DNA from: Congeria kusceri
Taxonomy: Eukaryota; Mollusca; Bivalvia; Myida; Dreissenidae
Length of the DNA: 64,000 nucleotides
Assembly: GCA_027627225.1 (NCBI GenBank)
Contig: CM051028.1
Span: forward strand, 14,789,201 to 14,853,200
Reading direction: 5' to 3'
Positions 23,615 to 34,644 of this stretch are shown here, piece by piece. The translations under genes and the position numbers were made by a program. The notes beneath the pieces are model-generated. The model saw nothing but the letters and a program-made list of their open reading frames with translations. It made no database searches and had not been told where the DNA came from. The first letter of the stretch is position 1, and each line of letters starts with the position of its first letter.

Positions 23615-24934
23615 GACAAACAGAACAGAACAGGACAGAAATTTTATTTTCACTTAAACAATACATGTTTATCGTGATATAAACAAATAATATACATAAT
23701 TTAAGTATAGAACAAAGGTTTGGCAAGTTTGTCAATTTATAATAGATACATATGGATGGACGTAATGACTAACAACGATGCAAAAGTATATTGTATTTAA
23801 ATATACCTATCATGGAACACATTTAAAGAACCGTTTTTGGAGCATGCTTATCGATGTTTAGAACATAAACCTATGTTAATATAAATTATAGTAAATAATA
23901 GTACGAAGGAAAAACATCGATGCTTATACATGCAATTTGAAAGTAAAAATACAGCACTATATGCATTTGTTTGTTAATGATACGAACCGAGCGTCAATGT
24001 TTCAATGTCTCAGAATATATAACAACATAAATTTTATAAAAATCACTGCTTGCATGTTTGTATTTATATAGATTTACGTTGCTAACATTTTAATTGCAAT
24101 AAAAGTAGTTATGGCTAAAATGTAACTAGTTGCCATTTATAATCGAAAATCTTTGTTTGAATGCCTCGCAGATGAATTTGCTTAATAACAATATCTCTTT
24201 TTTATTGTTGGTTGAAAGAAGTTGTATAAACTTAAACATACTAGGGCAGTTTCTATAATACCGCTTTATGTATTTGTTTCGTAAATTTTGATAAGGAGCG
24301 CAGACAAAAATAAAATGAAATTCATCCTCGATATCCGAGCTGTTACATATTTGACATAGTCTTTGGTTACGCTCAACCTGTTGGCCTCCATATCTGCCTT
24401 TATGAATCCTTAAATAATGCGCGGAAATACGAATTTTAGTAATAGAAGTTCTTAATTTTCTACAATTTATTTCATTTAGATATGACTCAAGACCAATATT
24501 ATCTTTGACATTTCTATATAGCGTCAAAACACAATTTTTTTCTAACGATGCTCTCCATTCCTGTAAATATTGATCAGTCAAACGTTGTTTAAACATCAAA
24601 ATAAAAGCATTTACATTAATATCATGCAAGTCAACCAAACATCTAAAAAGCCATGTTTTTCCAGAAGTTGTTTTAGGTTTGCAAACCAGTTTTGTTTTCC
24701 GTTTTCAACATCTCTCAGATACATATTTACGATAGTTTTAATAATAATATTTTCAGAGCTACATAGTTTGAATAAATATTTAAGTATCCTAACATATCTA
24801 TTTATGTAAGACACAAAATGCTTGGCTCGAGGGTGGGGAATTAGATCCCCCAAAATATAATAAGTCAAATTCCTCTGGGATTGCCCGCCGCTCCCCCCCT
24901 GGGGGAATATATTGATAGGTGCATACATTTCCAT
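23615..24934 (-). mobile_element. Degenerate non-LTR retrotransposon (LINE) 3' portion
   Basis: On the minus strand two overlapping frames (24611-24934 and 24126-24638) make one protein broken by a frameshift near 24620. The C-terminal part has a CxxC...H...C cluster (RLCQICNSSDIEDEFHFIFV then CAP) typical of the region after the reverse transcriptase in LINEs. A 3' UTR follows to about 23615, ending in CTGTT-type repeats. The reverse transcriptase itself is absent, so this is a truncated copy of a family different from the one at 27-30 kb. Confidence 0.6.
24126..24638 (-). pseudogene. LINE ORF2 C-terminal fragment
   Basis: 170 codons ending in a stop. The zinc-knuckle-like cluster lies at about residues 94-112, preceded by a basic stretch (AHYLRIHKGRYGGQQ). 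The nominal start is a non-ATG codon and the true frame continues upstream after a frameshift. Confidence 0.55.
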
Positions 24935-25095
24935 ATTATCACCACCATAATCACCACCATCATCATCTACATCATCATCTCCATCATCATCTCCATCTCC
25001 ATATTATCATTATCATCACCACCAGTGTCATCACCAACACCATCATCGTCACCACCACCATCATCATCACCAACATCATAATCACCACCACACAA
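24935..25095. repeat. CAT/CAC trinucleotide microsatellite
   Basis: About 160 bp of imperfect CATCATCAC, CACCAC and TCTCCA triplets. Frames across it read as poly-His or poly-Ser/Thr and are not genes. Confidence 0.9.
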
Positions 25096-25106
25096 CATTC
25101 TCCCAT

Positions 25107-25205
25107 CATAAAAAAAAAATTAATAAAATTAAAAAATAATCCCTACCTACCGACCCTTATTTTTTGGGGCAGGAGACCAGAAACGGAACTAATTTTTTTG
25201 TTGGC
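25107..25205. repeat. Fragment of the GTTCCGTTTCTGGTCTCC MITE
   Basis: Contains TACCTACCGACCCTTATTTT and GGAGACCAGAAACGGAACTA, inverted relative to the copy at 10523-10744. Confidence 0.75.
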
Positions 25206-25448
25206 CTCAGTGAAATGCTACAACTGTACATGATATTTATTCATGTTTGCTTTAAAATAGATTTAACTGAAGGGGCAGACACAAGTTGAGACAGAGGTAC
25301 AGACAAAACAACCATGGTGATGTGTGTGTGTTATTAGAAGTTTATTAGGTCGTTCTGAATTTTGAATAATAGCTGAAATTTCCAGCTATTTATTTTTTAC
25401 TGAAATTTCTTTACTGGTAATTTTGGTGTGGTCTTGCGCTGTGGGGGC

Positions 25449-25520
25449 AAACTTCTGATTATTATTCCCCATTACTAGACGATGTGTCGCATACAACTCT
25501 CTATGCTCGTCGGTCAAAGG
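25449..25520. repeat. Isolated monomer piece of the E3 tandem array
   Basis: 72 bp matching 31090-31161 at 69 positions (counted by eye), including TTCTGATTATTATTCCCCAT and TGCTCGTCGGTCAAAGG. It breaks off at AAAGG and runs into sequence leading to a tRNA-like SINE. Confidence 0.85.
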
Positions 25521-25573
25521 AAACCCCACCAGTCCAGCACGGTGACCACCAACCAGACCCACATGCATTGAGA

Positions 25574-25638
25574 CCTGGAATTGAACCCCAACCACAGCGC
25601 TGAGAAGCGAGTGTGCCCACCCCTGCGCTAGCCAGACA
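25574..25638 (-). mobile_element. tRNA-like SINE head
   Basis: On the minus strand: CTAGCGCAGGGGTGGGCAC (A-box type) and, after a standard gap, GGGGTTCAATTCCAGG (B box). Anticodon stem pairing is poor, so it is SINE-derived rather than a tRNA gene. The presumed body extends to lower coordinates and borders the E3 monomer piece. Confidence 0.55.
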
Positions 25639-25839
25639 GTTTACAACCAGCCATCTTGATACAACAGTCCTTGATATATGGCATCTTAAGAGTACAGCAT
25701 ATAATTAACCAATAGTACGCTGTACGCATTCTCATAGGACCTAACTACCAGACAAGTTCCATCCACAAATGGCTATCACTGAAATGTTTATTGCTGTTTT
25801 AAGTGCAATATTATTACTTCCAATTTGTTATCAACACAA

Positions 25840-26072
25840 AAAACTTGCATTTCTTGTCGGTCCTTCACTGACCTTCAGCAACTACACCAAAACCCCGATT
25901 GCCGACCACCTCGATTTTACGACCACCCCGCTAAAGCGCACACCTTTTGAAAGACCCGATTGTTTTCCTTTGTATTTCAATGGTCGCAAACCTCGATTAT
26001 ACGGGCACCCCGCTATTAAGACCACTTTTATGAAGACCCCAAGTGGTCATATTAGTGGGGTTTTACTGTAAT
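25840..26072. repeat. Likely end of a pogo/Tigger-like MITE
   Basis: Repeated CCTCGATT-TACG-CCACCCCGCTA and AAGACCACTTTT motifs end in GTGGGGTTTTACTGTA, whose inverse CAGTAAAACCCCAC resembles pogo/Tigger ends. No matching left end found. The open frame 25769-26071 (+) is an accident of this repeat. Confidence 0.4.
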
Positions 26073-26464
26073 TATATATAATACAGTAAACAAGCTACAA
26101 ACATATACCGGTACATCTAAGGGCTCAGAAGCTTCTCAATAATCATTTTATATTATAAATGTATAGGCACTCATAATATGGCGCAACATCAGAATAAAAA
26201 GAAGCCTGTCTGCCTTGACAAAAATGTAAAAGGAACAACTTAGTAATTACAAAAATAAATTGCCATTTTGTAAGAGTTCAATTTTCAGATTGTTTATATT
26301 TTAAAACGCCTATACTAACTGATGTTCCTTGTGCTTTATTTAGTGTTTTATGCAATGGTGAATAGTCAGATTTAATAATGTAACAGAGCTTATGTTTCTA
26401 AACAGTTTTAATAAACTGACAATTAAACTTGGAATAAACTGTATCCAAGAAATTTGATCTTTTT

Positions 26465-26656
26465 ATGCTCCCCGAAATTTTTTCGGGGAAGCATATAGTT
26501 GCCGCTTTGCCGTTTGTCCATCCATCTCGTTTTCTTGTCCGGAGTATTTCTCAGCAATACTGACCAGAAAGCAATGAAACTTCATGGGGAAGCTTCATTA
26601 CCAAAAGGTGTGCACTGAACCAGGAGGTTCTGCTTCAATGATTTTTCTCAGATTTA
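26465..26656 (-). mobile_element. Element E4, hairpin end part (interrupted)
   Basis: Starts with a terminal hairpin (ATGCTCCCCG ... CGGGGAAGCAT, 26465-26493), then TCCATCCATC and one monomer (GGGAAGCTTCATTACCAAAA, GTGTGCACTGAACCAGG). It breaks off at about 26656. The other end, GGGGAGCAT, is at 33047 and more monomers lie at 32440-33000. Confidence 0.75.
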
Positions 26657-27250
26657 GGCCATACAAATTTGTTTTTTTATATTTTTATTTTTTGTTTCAT
26701 GTTTTTTTTTTTGTTTTTTTGTTTTTTTGTTGTTTTTTCCTGTTTCAATGATTTTATTCATTTCATAATCTATATACACACAATTTACCAAGACATAAAC
26801 ATACATAGACTTATTTTACCATATGTAATGTGTATTAACTGTGTTATTAATATCAATACACAAACTGAATTACTCACTCAAAGTGGCTATACTTCCTTAT
26901 ACTTTTTTTATACTTTACTGGACTGGCATACTTAATTATGTATAACACAATTATAATAAGTGAATCTTAACAAAAAAGGTTTCTGATTTACAACACAATA
27001 CACTTTAACTATGATCACAATGTTCAAACAACATAAAAACCACTTATGTGAAATTTGCTAGTTTCATTAACAATGGACATGAATAACAAAAATTGATTTT
27101 ACACAAAGAGTTCAATTTTACAACACAATCAACTATGAATCAAATATTCAAACAACACAAAAAACTAACCTAGTAAACAAATTTTGCAAGTTTAATTTAT
27201 AATGGGAGTTGCTATGTTCACAACAATTATTTTTGTTATTCATGCATTTA

Positions 27251-29998
27251 CTAATTACATAGAAGTCTTATAACTATCCAATAAATTTCTTTATTTGATT
27301 CACTTGTTGTGCTTGCATAAATATTTAAAGCTAATCTTAGGCTAGCCTTAAGACCCTGAAAAGTTGGGATAACTTCTTTCCTTTTGCATGCAAAGATGTA
27401 CTTTTTAATTTCCATGAAAAGAATAAAGCAGTTGTCATTTACATTTGTATCACCAAGAAGTAACATTTTGCAGTTTATTTCTATTTGTATATTTGCGTTT
27501 ATTAAGCTATCAGAGATATCTTTAATAAGTAATTGTACTGTGTTACACTCCCAGAATAAATGGGTAATTGATTCTTCTGACATTTTGCAAAAAGTGCATG
27601 TATTACTATCCGACAAGCCCATTTTAAAAAGGAGTGAGTTTGTCCCCAATATTCTGTGGACAATCCTAGTTTGTAACCATTGAATATATGTATTATTCGT
27701 TTTTTTAAACACTTGTCCATGGACATTTTTCCATTGTATGGTATCGTTTGCAAAGTATTCATTCCATTTTGTTTGGCATGTTGGGATTTCAGAGTTCTGT
27801 TTTAACATATTATATAATAACTTATTGCATGAATTCATAATTATAGGTTTTATATGGGTCGACAAAATGGGGTATGAATGTACTTTATACTGTTCTAAGT
27901 TTACATTTTTCACTGAGGCAATGTATGTAGAAAGCACCTTTTTTATACCTTCATAATGTAAAAAGTTGACTGGCTTATTCATTTTGATTTGTAGTTCTTG
28001 TAATGACAAAATCTGTCCATTGTCTTTAATAATATCTTTAACATATTGAATGCCATTATCATACCAATATTTCCAAAAAATGTATTTATTGTTGATTAAT
28101 AAACAGTTGTTGAAAAACAGAGGCATATCTAAAAGTTTATCAACAGAATCAATATTAATACTTTTAACAAAGTCAGAATATATTGTTAAAACATCGATCC
28201 AAAAAACGTTGGTTATTTCTTTTATAATAGAAATTACGTATAAATTGCCTGTATTACATAGTTTGTTAAAATCTATTAACTTTCTAGCCAAGGATGTAAA
28301 TTTGTTCTGTCCTTGAATAACTTTTCTTATCCATGATAATTTTAAACTTTTCATAAATGCATTTATGTCCACCATTTTAAGTCCCCCTTCATCAAAATCT
28401 TTTGTAAAGACTTTTGCTTTGATTTTTGAAGGTCCCTGCCACACAAATTTGTATAGTTTATTGTTTAAATCATTACAAATAACATCTCCGGGGTGTGGCA
28501 AAGAGACAAACAGGTGAATAAACAATGGAAGTATCAAGGTCTTAACAACAGTTATTCTACCCAAGGGAGTTAAATCTCTTCTGTTCCAGTGTGCAATGCT
28601 ATTTTCTAATTTAGCTAGTTTGTCATTATAATTTAGCTCAATCATTTTAGGTAGATCAACATCAAAAGTTAAACCTAATAATTTAAATTGGGTACATCCC
28701 CACACTAGTTTCCACCTTGTTTTTATGGATCTTGTGCTGTATTTTAACGCCCCTATCCAGACAACATGAGTTTTTTCGAAATTCACCTTCAGGCCTGAAT
28801 ATTGTGAAAAGGAGTGCAACAATTGTAATGCAGTATTCAATGATTCTTCTGACCCGTCCATTAATATATAAGTATCATCAGCAAATTGTGATATCTTGTA
28901 TTCTTCATTGTCAACTTTTATTCCCTTTATTTGAATACATTTCCTTATTTTAATCGCTAGTATTTCGGCACAAAGTATAAATATATATGCTGAAATAGGA
29001 TCTCCCTGCCGACAACCACGTCCTATCATAAAGAAGTCTGACAAGAACCCGTTCAATTGGATTGCATTTTCCATATTATTAAAAAAAAGTGTTATCCAGT
29101 TCTTAAACATTGGCCCAAAGTTAAAAAAATCAAACACTTGTTTAATAAAACTGAAGGATAAGGTATCGAACGCTTTTTCGAAGTCAATTAGCATCAGCAG
29201 GCCAGGGATTTGGTTGCACTCAGTATAGCTCATAATATCATATAATAGTCGTGTATTATCCCCCATGTACCTGCCTTTAATGAAACCAGTTTGGTCATTA
29301 TTTACTAATTTGTTCAAGACTGACTTAAGTCTGTTAGCTATCGTCCCTGATGCTAGTTTATATACTGTGTTTAACAAGCAAATTGGTTTCCAATTTTTTA
29401 AAAATTGTTTAGGCTTTCCCTCCTTTGGAATACATGTTATAATTCCCTGTTTCTGAGTTATTGAGAGTGACCCTACATTATATGAAAAATTAATGCTTCT
29501 AACCACAAAGACACCCAATTTTTTCCAAAAAACTTTGAAGAAATTTGCCGAGAATCCATCGGAGCCTGGGCTTTTGCCATTTTTCATTTGTTTAAGAGTA
29601 GCTGACACCTCTTGTAAAGAAAGAATACCCTCTAACATGTCCGCTTCTAAATCGGTTAATTTGGGCAATTCATCATTTTTAAATTCATGTTTCAGATCAT
29701 AATTGGTAGTGGGTTGTTCTGAATATAAAATTTTGTAAAAGCAGTTTGCTTCTTTAAGAATATTTTCAGGTTCATATATTAATGTTCCATCCTCTCTCTG
29801 AATGCAAGATATATTTTTGGAGAGAAAATTATTTTTTTCCAAATTACAAAACATCTTAGTTGGTTTTTCTCCATTATCTATCCAGTCTGAACGGGAACGT
29901 ATAAAGCAACCCTTAATAGTTTCCTGTCTAATAGTTTCTAATTCATTTTTAAGTGTAATTAATTGTTCCTTATTTTCCTCTGTCAGTGATTGCTCCAA
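27251..29998 (-). CDS. LINE ORF2 reverse transcriptase
   Basis: 915 codons. The reverse transcriptase domain shows GKSPGSDG (141-148), NWKPICLLN (202-210; the usual Ser is Cys), DQTGFIKGRYMGDNTR (235-250), DFEKAFD (272-278), GCRQGDPIS (328-336) and the catalytic QFADD (371-375). A CxxC...H...C zinc-knuckle-like cluster (CTFCKMSEESITHLFWEC) lies near residue 815. These fit L1/Tx1-type LINEs found widely in marine invertebrates. The frame is unbroken through the whole RT, suggesting a fairly recent insertion. The start codon shown is only the first Met after the frameshift; the true protein began in the endonuclease frame. Confidence 0.9.
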   Translation of the reverse strand: MEQSLTEENKEQLITLKNELETIRQETIKGCFIRSRSDWIDNGEKPTKMFCNLEKNNFLSKNISCIQREDGTLIYEPENILKEANCFYKILYSEQPTTNYDLKHEFKNDELPKLTDLEADMLEGILSLQEVSATLKQMKNGKSPGSDGFSANFFKVFWKKLGVFVVRSINFSYNVGSLSITQKQGIITCIPKEGKPKQFLKNWKPICLLNTVYKLASGTIANRLKSVLNKLVNNDQTGFIKGRYMGDNTRLLYDIMSYTECNQIPGLLMLIDFEKAFDTLSFSFIKQVFDFFNFGPMFKNWITLFFNNMENAIQLNGFLSDFFMIGRGCRQGDPISAYIFILCAEILAIKIRKCIQIKGIKVDNEEYKISQFADDTYILMDGSEESLNTALQLLHSFSQYSGLKVNFEKTHVVWIGALKYSTRSIKTRWKLVWGCTQFKLLGLTFDVDLPKMIELNYNDKLAKLENSIAHWNRRDLTPLGRITVVKTLILPLFIHLFVSLPHPGDVICNDLNNKLYKFVWQGPSKIKAKVFTKDFDEGGLKMVDINAFMKSLKLSWIRKVIQGQNKFTSLARKLIDFNKLCNTGNLYVISIIKEITNVFWIDVLTIYSDFVKSINIDSVDKLLDMPLFFNNCLLINNKYIFWKYWYDNGIQYVKDIIKDNGQILSLQELQIKMNKPVNFLHYEGIKKVLSTYIASVKNVNLEQYKVHSYPILSTHIKPIIMNSCNKLLYNMLKQNSEIPTCQTKWNEYFANDTIQWKNVHGQVFKKTNNTYIQWLQTRIVHRILGTNSLLFKMGLSDSNTCTFCKMSEESITHLFWECNTVQLLIKDISDSLINANIQIEINCKMLLLGDTNVNDNCFILFMEIKKYIFACKRKEVIPTFQGLKASLRLALNIYASTTSESNKEIYWIVIRLLCN

Positions 29999-30026
29999 TA
30001 TTTCAATTTTTGATATTAATAGACTT

Positions 30027-30515
30027 TCATTTGTTTTTTAATTTTGCTTCGTAACTTGAGTAAGAGATGGTCTTGCCTCTAATCTCCATTAGAAGTGTTT
30101 CTAGGAAAAGTTGATCGTTGATGACAAGCTGTATTTGGCTGTCATCAATATCATTTAACGTGTCTAAATTATATATAGGAATGCAATATTGCCGTTTAAT
30201 ATCATCTATCAAGGTATTAATTACTGACAAAAATTCAATATCAGATAGCAACGAGTTATTGAATTTCCATAAACCTTTACCATGTATAATTTTTTCAAAA
30301 CTTATAACCATGTCAATAATAGAATGGTCTGATCTGTAGCTCGTTTGTATTTGAGCATTTAATAAATATTCAATCATATTATTTGTAATAAGGAAAAGGT
30401 CCAGACGGCCCTGTTGCAATGGGTTAGTACGTCTCCATGTGTATCTTTTTTTCTCACCGTTTATATATCTAAAAGTATCATGCAGTTCCCTTTTAACCAT
30501 TTCCCCCAATAACAA
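30027..30515 (-). pseudogene. LINE endonuclease C-terminal portion
   Basis: Contains KRYTWRRTNPLQQGRLDLFL and the catalytic SDH motif (YRSDHSII), the end of an exonuclease-endonuclease-phosphatase fold domain. It then runs into the linker before the reverse transcriptase. It ends in KLKNK-stop; with one more base the frame would continue as NESLLISK into the RT frame. The N-terminal half of the endonuclease is absent. Confidence 0.8.
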
Positions 30516-30539
30516 GTCTCTTGCTTTCCTAACAGATTA

Positions 30540-30800
30540 TTATTATGCTTCCATAGACCTTTGCCATGGCTAAAATTAGTAAATTGTAAAGACATGATTA
30601 CAATTGAGTGATCGGATTGGAAACTTGGTAGAATGTTTACATCGACGAATGCTGGTAATAAAAGCGGTGATAAAAGGAAAAAATCAAGCCTAGCTTGTTG
30701 TATGGGGTTTGTTCGTCAAAATTCAAATTTGATTGTATGTTTAGCATCACCATGGTTTTTCAAAAAAACAAACAACGAGTCGATGACACGTTTTTCGTTC
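30540..30800 (-). pseudogene. Second, diverged copy of the LINE endonuclease C-terminus
   Basis: On the minus strand a stretch reads RTNPIQQARLDFFLLSP, NILPSFQSDHSIVIMS and HGKGLWKHNNNLL, homologous to RTNPLQQGRLDLFLITN, YRSDHSII and HGKGLWKFNNSLL of the neighbouring element. It has at least one in-frame stop (before RTNP). It directly abuts the truncated 5' end of the main LINE in the same orientation. Confidence 0.7.
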
Positions 30801-30935
30801 ACAACTTATTCATGTCAGTGGTACGAGCTAAAGTAAATGTTTACTTGCAAAACTGTTATATATAATCTTTATATTGGGAACCTACTTTAACGCGGTATTT
30901 TAAGTGCGTAAATTGACTAGTTGCACTATATTTTT

Positions 30936-32262
30936 ATGCCCCCGAAGGAGGGCATACAGTAGTCGCACCGTCCGTCTGTAGGTGGGTGCGTGGGCTGGTG
31001 GGTGAGTGGGTGGGTGGGTGAGTATTGGGTCCGTCCATCCAGACTTCGTTTCCGCTCTGTAACTTTTTAATGCCTGGATGGATTTAAAAAAACTTCTGAT
31101 TATTATTCCCCATGACTAGACGATGTGTCGCGTACAACTCCCTATGCTCGTCGGTCAAAGGTCACGGTCACAATTTAAGGTAAAGTCATGAATTTTCATT
31201 TCCGCTCCGTAACTTCTAAACGCCTGGATGGATTTTAATATAACTTCAGATTATTATTCCACATGACCAGACGATGTGTTGCATGCAATTCCTTACTCGT
31301 CGGTCAAAGGTCAAGGTCACAATTCAAGGCCAAAGATCATGAATTTTCATTCCGCTCTATAACTTCTAAATGCCTGGATGGATTTAATACAACTTCAGAT
31401 TATAATTCCCAATGACCAGACGATGTGTGGCGTACAACTCCCATGCTCGTCGGTCAAAGGTCAAGGTCACAATTTAAGGTCAAAGGTCATGAATTTTTGT
31501 TTCCGCCCTGTAACTTAATGGCTGGAAGGATTTTAATATAAGTTCAGATTATTATTCCCCATGACCAGACAATTTGTCGCGTACAACTCCCATGATGGTC
31601 GGTGAAAGTTCACAATTCAAGGTCAAAGTTCTTTTTGTTTCCACTTCAAAACTTCTAAAGGTCTGGAGGGATTTAAATGTTACTTCAGATTATTATTCTC
31701 TATGACCAGACAATGTGGTCAAGGTCACAATTCAATGTCAAAGGTCAAGGAATTCTGTTTCTCCACCATAACTTCTAAACATTTGGAAGGATTTTAATAT
31801 TACTGCAGATTATTATTTCCCATGACCAGGCGATGTGTCGTGTACAACTCCCATGGTCCTCAGTCAAAGGTCAAGGTCACAATTCAAGGTCAAATGTCAA
31901 GGAAATTTCTTTCTGCTCTATAACTTCCAAAAGCCTTGAAGGATTTTAATATTATTTCAGATTATTTTTTCCCATGACCAGATGATGTGTCACATACCAC
32001 TGACATGCTCCTCGGACAAGGTCTGTGGGTCCAAGGTTACACTTAAAAGGTCAAATATTAGAATTAACTTTTTGCAGGAAGCATCATTTTTGCCAACATG
32101 TAAGGAATGTAATAACTTGGTGGGAATGAAGATCATTATGAGGCAGTGTGTCAAAACAACAAACAGCTGTGTTGCTGAAATCGCAAGATATTTGTCCAGG
32201 GCATAATATTGTACTCTGACATTGTTTTGCCTTCCTCTGACAAGCATAGGCTTCTGGGGCAT
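30936..32262 (-). mobile_element. Hairpin-ended tandem-repeat element (family E3)
   Basis: Begins with a hairpin (ATGCCCCCGAAGGAGGGCAT, 30936-30955) followed by GTCCGTC and GGTGGGTGGGTG motifs, then about seven monomers of ~150 bp (starts near 31099, 31252, 31402, 31552, 31694, 31816, 31967) with GGTCAAAGGTCAAGGTCAC. The right border is CTGGGGCAT at 32262, the inverse of the left end. Non-coding. Confidence 0.85.
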
Positions 32263-32439
32263 ATGTCACATCCTGTGACAAGCCTTGTATACAAATATTG
32301 GTAAAAACACCTAAAAGTATTTTTCCCATGTTTTTCCCAAATTGTATGCACCCTTTCAAACTCGATTTTGTCAAATTTTTTTTTTTTTTCGTTCAGGCAT
32401 CTGAAAACCTATTAGCCCGAGGACGCTAACATAGAATCA

Positions 32440-33047
32440 AATTGGTATGGCCTTATGTGACTTTGAAGATTTCTTTAATAAGCATTTAGTGCACAATTCT
32501 TGTCCGGTCTATTTCTACCCAACTGCTGGTCAGAGTTCAATGAAACTTTATAGGAAGCTTCATTACCAAGAGGTGTGCACTGAACCAGGGCATTCTGCTT
32601 CAATTATTTTTTTCAGAGTTATGGCACTTTGAAGAGCATTTAGTGCACAATTTTTTTCTGGTCAATTTCTATGCAACTACTGGTCAGAATACAATGAAAC
32701 TGGTTGTGATGCTTCATGATCAAAATGAGGTGTTCACAGAACAGGATGTTCCCTTTCAGTGATTTTCCTTGGAGTTATGGGACTTTGAAGTTTGCTGTAG
32801 TGTATAGTGCGCAATTCTTGTCTGGTCTGTTTCTTAGCATCTGCTTGCCAATATTCAGTGAATCTTTATGGGAAGCTTCATTACCAAAAGGAAGTGTTCA
32901 TTGTACCAAGATTCTCAGCTTCAATGATTTTTCTTACAGTTATGGGACTTTGATGATTGCTGAAATTAACATATAGAGCACAATTCTGTCTGGACTCGGC
33001 TCTTCTGATTGCATTCCCATTACTTGGCAAAGCGCATTGGGGAGCAT
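32440..33047 (-). mobile_element. Element E4, distal part with monomers
   Basis: Three to four degenerate ~165-bp monomers, each with TTATGGGACTTTGAAG, GCACAATTCTTGTC, GGAAGCTTCATTACC and GTTCTGCTTCAATGA-like segments matching 26580-26656. It ends GGGGAGCAT (33039-33047), the inverse of the E4 left end ATGCTCCCC at 26465. The interval 32263-32440 is unassigned. Confidence 0.75.
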
Positions 33048-34408
33048 CCATCAGTTTACTGATATCCTTGTCTTTCGTATGTTATCTATCAAATAAACAA
33101 GTACATTTTCCCCAGAATGTAACACTGTTTTAATGCTTCAATCTGAGTTTGCCTGCATATAACTTCTGTGTGGATTTAACAGGATAAGAAACAACATAAA
33201 CAACGAGTAATGCTATAAAATATTTATTTTTCCATAACCATCTGGTATAGACTGCATATAAAGTTACTTTATACAGTATGTAAAATGTTGACAGAATAAT
33301 GCAGAACTATAAAACATATTATTTACACTACGTGGATGTAAATAAAGTAGTTAAATGACATGTACAGGTACCTAAAATGGAATGCATTGGACTCCAAACA
33401 CTTCAGTTAAATGCCACAGAAGAACATATTATAGGCATAGAACCAAATATTATTTAACCTACGGTGGTTTCAAAAGTAACTGTTTCATTTCAGAGTTTTT
33501 TATGATAATCTGTTATAATGAAAATTTTCCCTGGCTAACAAACACTGAAAATGAAGCAAATTTATTTCCAAACACAGTCTGTCATTTGTAATGTCTGACT
33601 TAAAGAACATAATGAAATCAACAATTTTCAGAGAAAAACAAATAAACCTCTTAAAATAAAAAATAACTGAACTATTATAGTTAAACTGAATAATTGATTT
33701 TTATAAAATTGAAAAGTAAAATAAACATACTGGTAAATGGTTAAATGTAGATTATAATACATGTTGAAATAGAAATGACCAGTGAAAGTAATTTAGGCTT
33801 TGATGTTATTTTTGGAAATATTCCATGGGCATGAACCAAATGTTATGTTATGTTATGACACACAGAAAAGCGTACTTTTTGCTTTCTGTACTATCCATAA
33901 TGCATACGGTAATTAAAACAAATGGGAAAATATTAAATGAAAAATATACAACACAGTTATGGAAACTAAAAAAGTTGATTAGTAATAATTATGCATACTA
34001 CAATGATTAAAATAATAAGCAAATAAATGGTAGCTAATTATTATACACTATTTTGTTCAAAAGAAATAGTTACTTTAATAATATATTTATATATATCATA
34101 TATTATCATAGTGCTATACATATATACAGTGCTATCTACAATGATATGAAAAAATGAAATGCAAGCCACCACTTTGCATTTTGTAATTTCACCTTTTTAA
34201 AATGTACATTTTAATATAATAACATTATTTATTGTTAAAATCATGGTCATGTATTAACCTTGCTCTTTAAAAAAAACAAACAATCAACATAATCTTGCAA
34301 GCTTAGACAAAACCTATGCCATTAATTATTGAAATCATTTGCAGCTGCTACACTGACCAATGTCTCTACAGAAAATCAACAAGAACATTTTACAGTTTCG
34401 TTGACCAT
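33048..34408. other. No gene seen
   Basis: Very AT-rich spacer; 33382-33591 and 33825-34010 (+) are open by chance. Confidence 0.45.
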
Positions 34409-34644
34409 ATGAGGCGTGTCATGGGAAAACCGGGCTTGATGCATCTGCATATAGTGTCATCCCGGATCCGCCTGTGCAGTCCGCACAGGCTAATCCAGGC
34501 AAGGCACGTTCCGCCTACAGTGAATTTATGTTTAGAAGAGACTATCTTGAAACTGAAAATACCATAAAAGCAGGAAGTGTCATCCCGGATTATCCTGTGC
34601 GGACTGCACATGCATTAAGCCCGGTTTTCCCACGACACGCCTCT
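34409..34644. repeat. Palindromic MITE-like repeat (family P)
   Basis: Left end ATGAGGCGTGTCATGGG, right end CACGACACGCCT; the first internal palindrome is intact and the second is shortened. Confidence 0.92.

Larger units (their letters stand above)
26657..30540 (-). mobile_element. L1-type LINE retrotransposon, 5' truncated, frameshifted
   Basis: Minus-strand element with the C-terminal part of the endonuclease (30027-30515), reverse transcriptase and C-terminal domain (27251-29998), and a ~590-bp AT-rich 3' UTR ending in A-rich DNA (T-rich on plus, 26667-26740). The two frames were one protein: a missing base in an A-rich run near 30025 separates them. Inserted in the tandem-repeat element E4. 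Confidence 0.85.

Noticed and set aside
25769..26071. 100-codon frame with a signal-peptide-like start
   Set aside because: Most of it is a repeated CCACCCCGCTA/AAGACCACTTTT element end; the hydrophobic start is chance.
27384..30339. Plus-strand frames over the LINE
   Set aside because: Antisense to a reverse transcriptase with all catalytic motifs.
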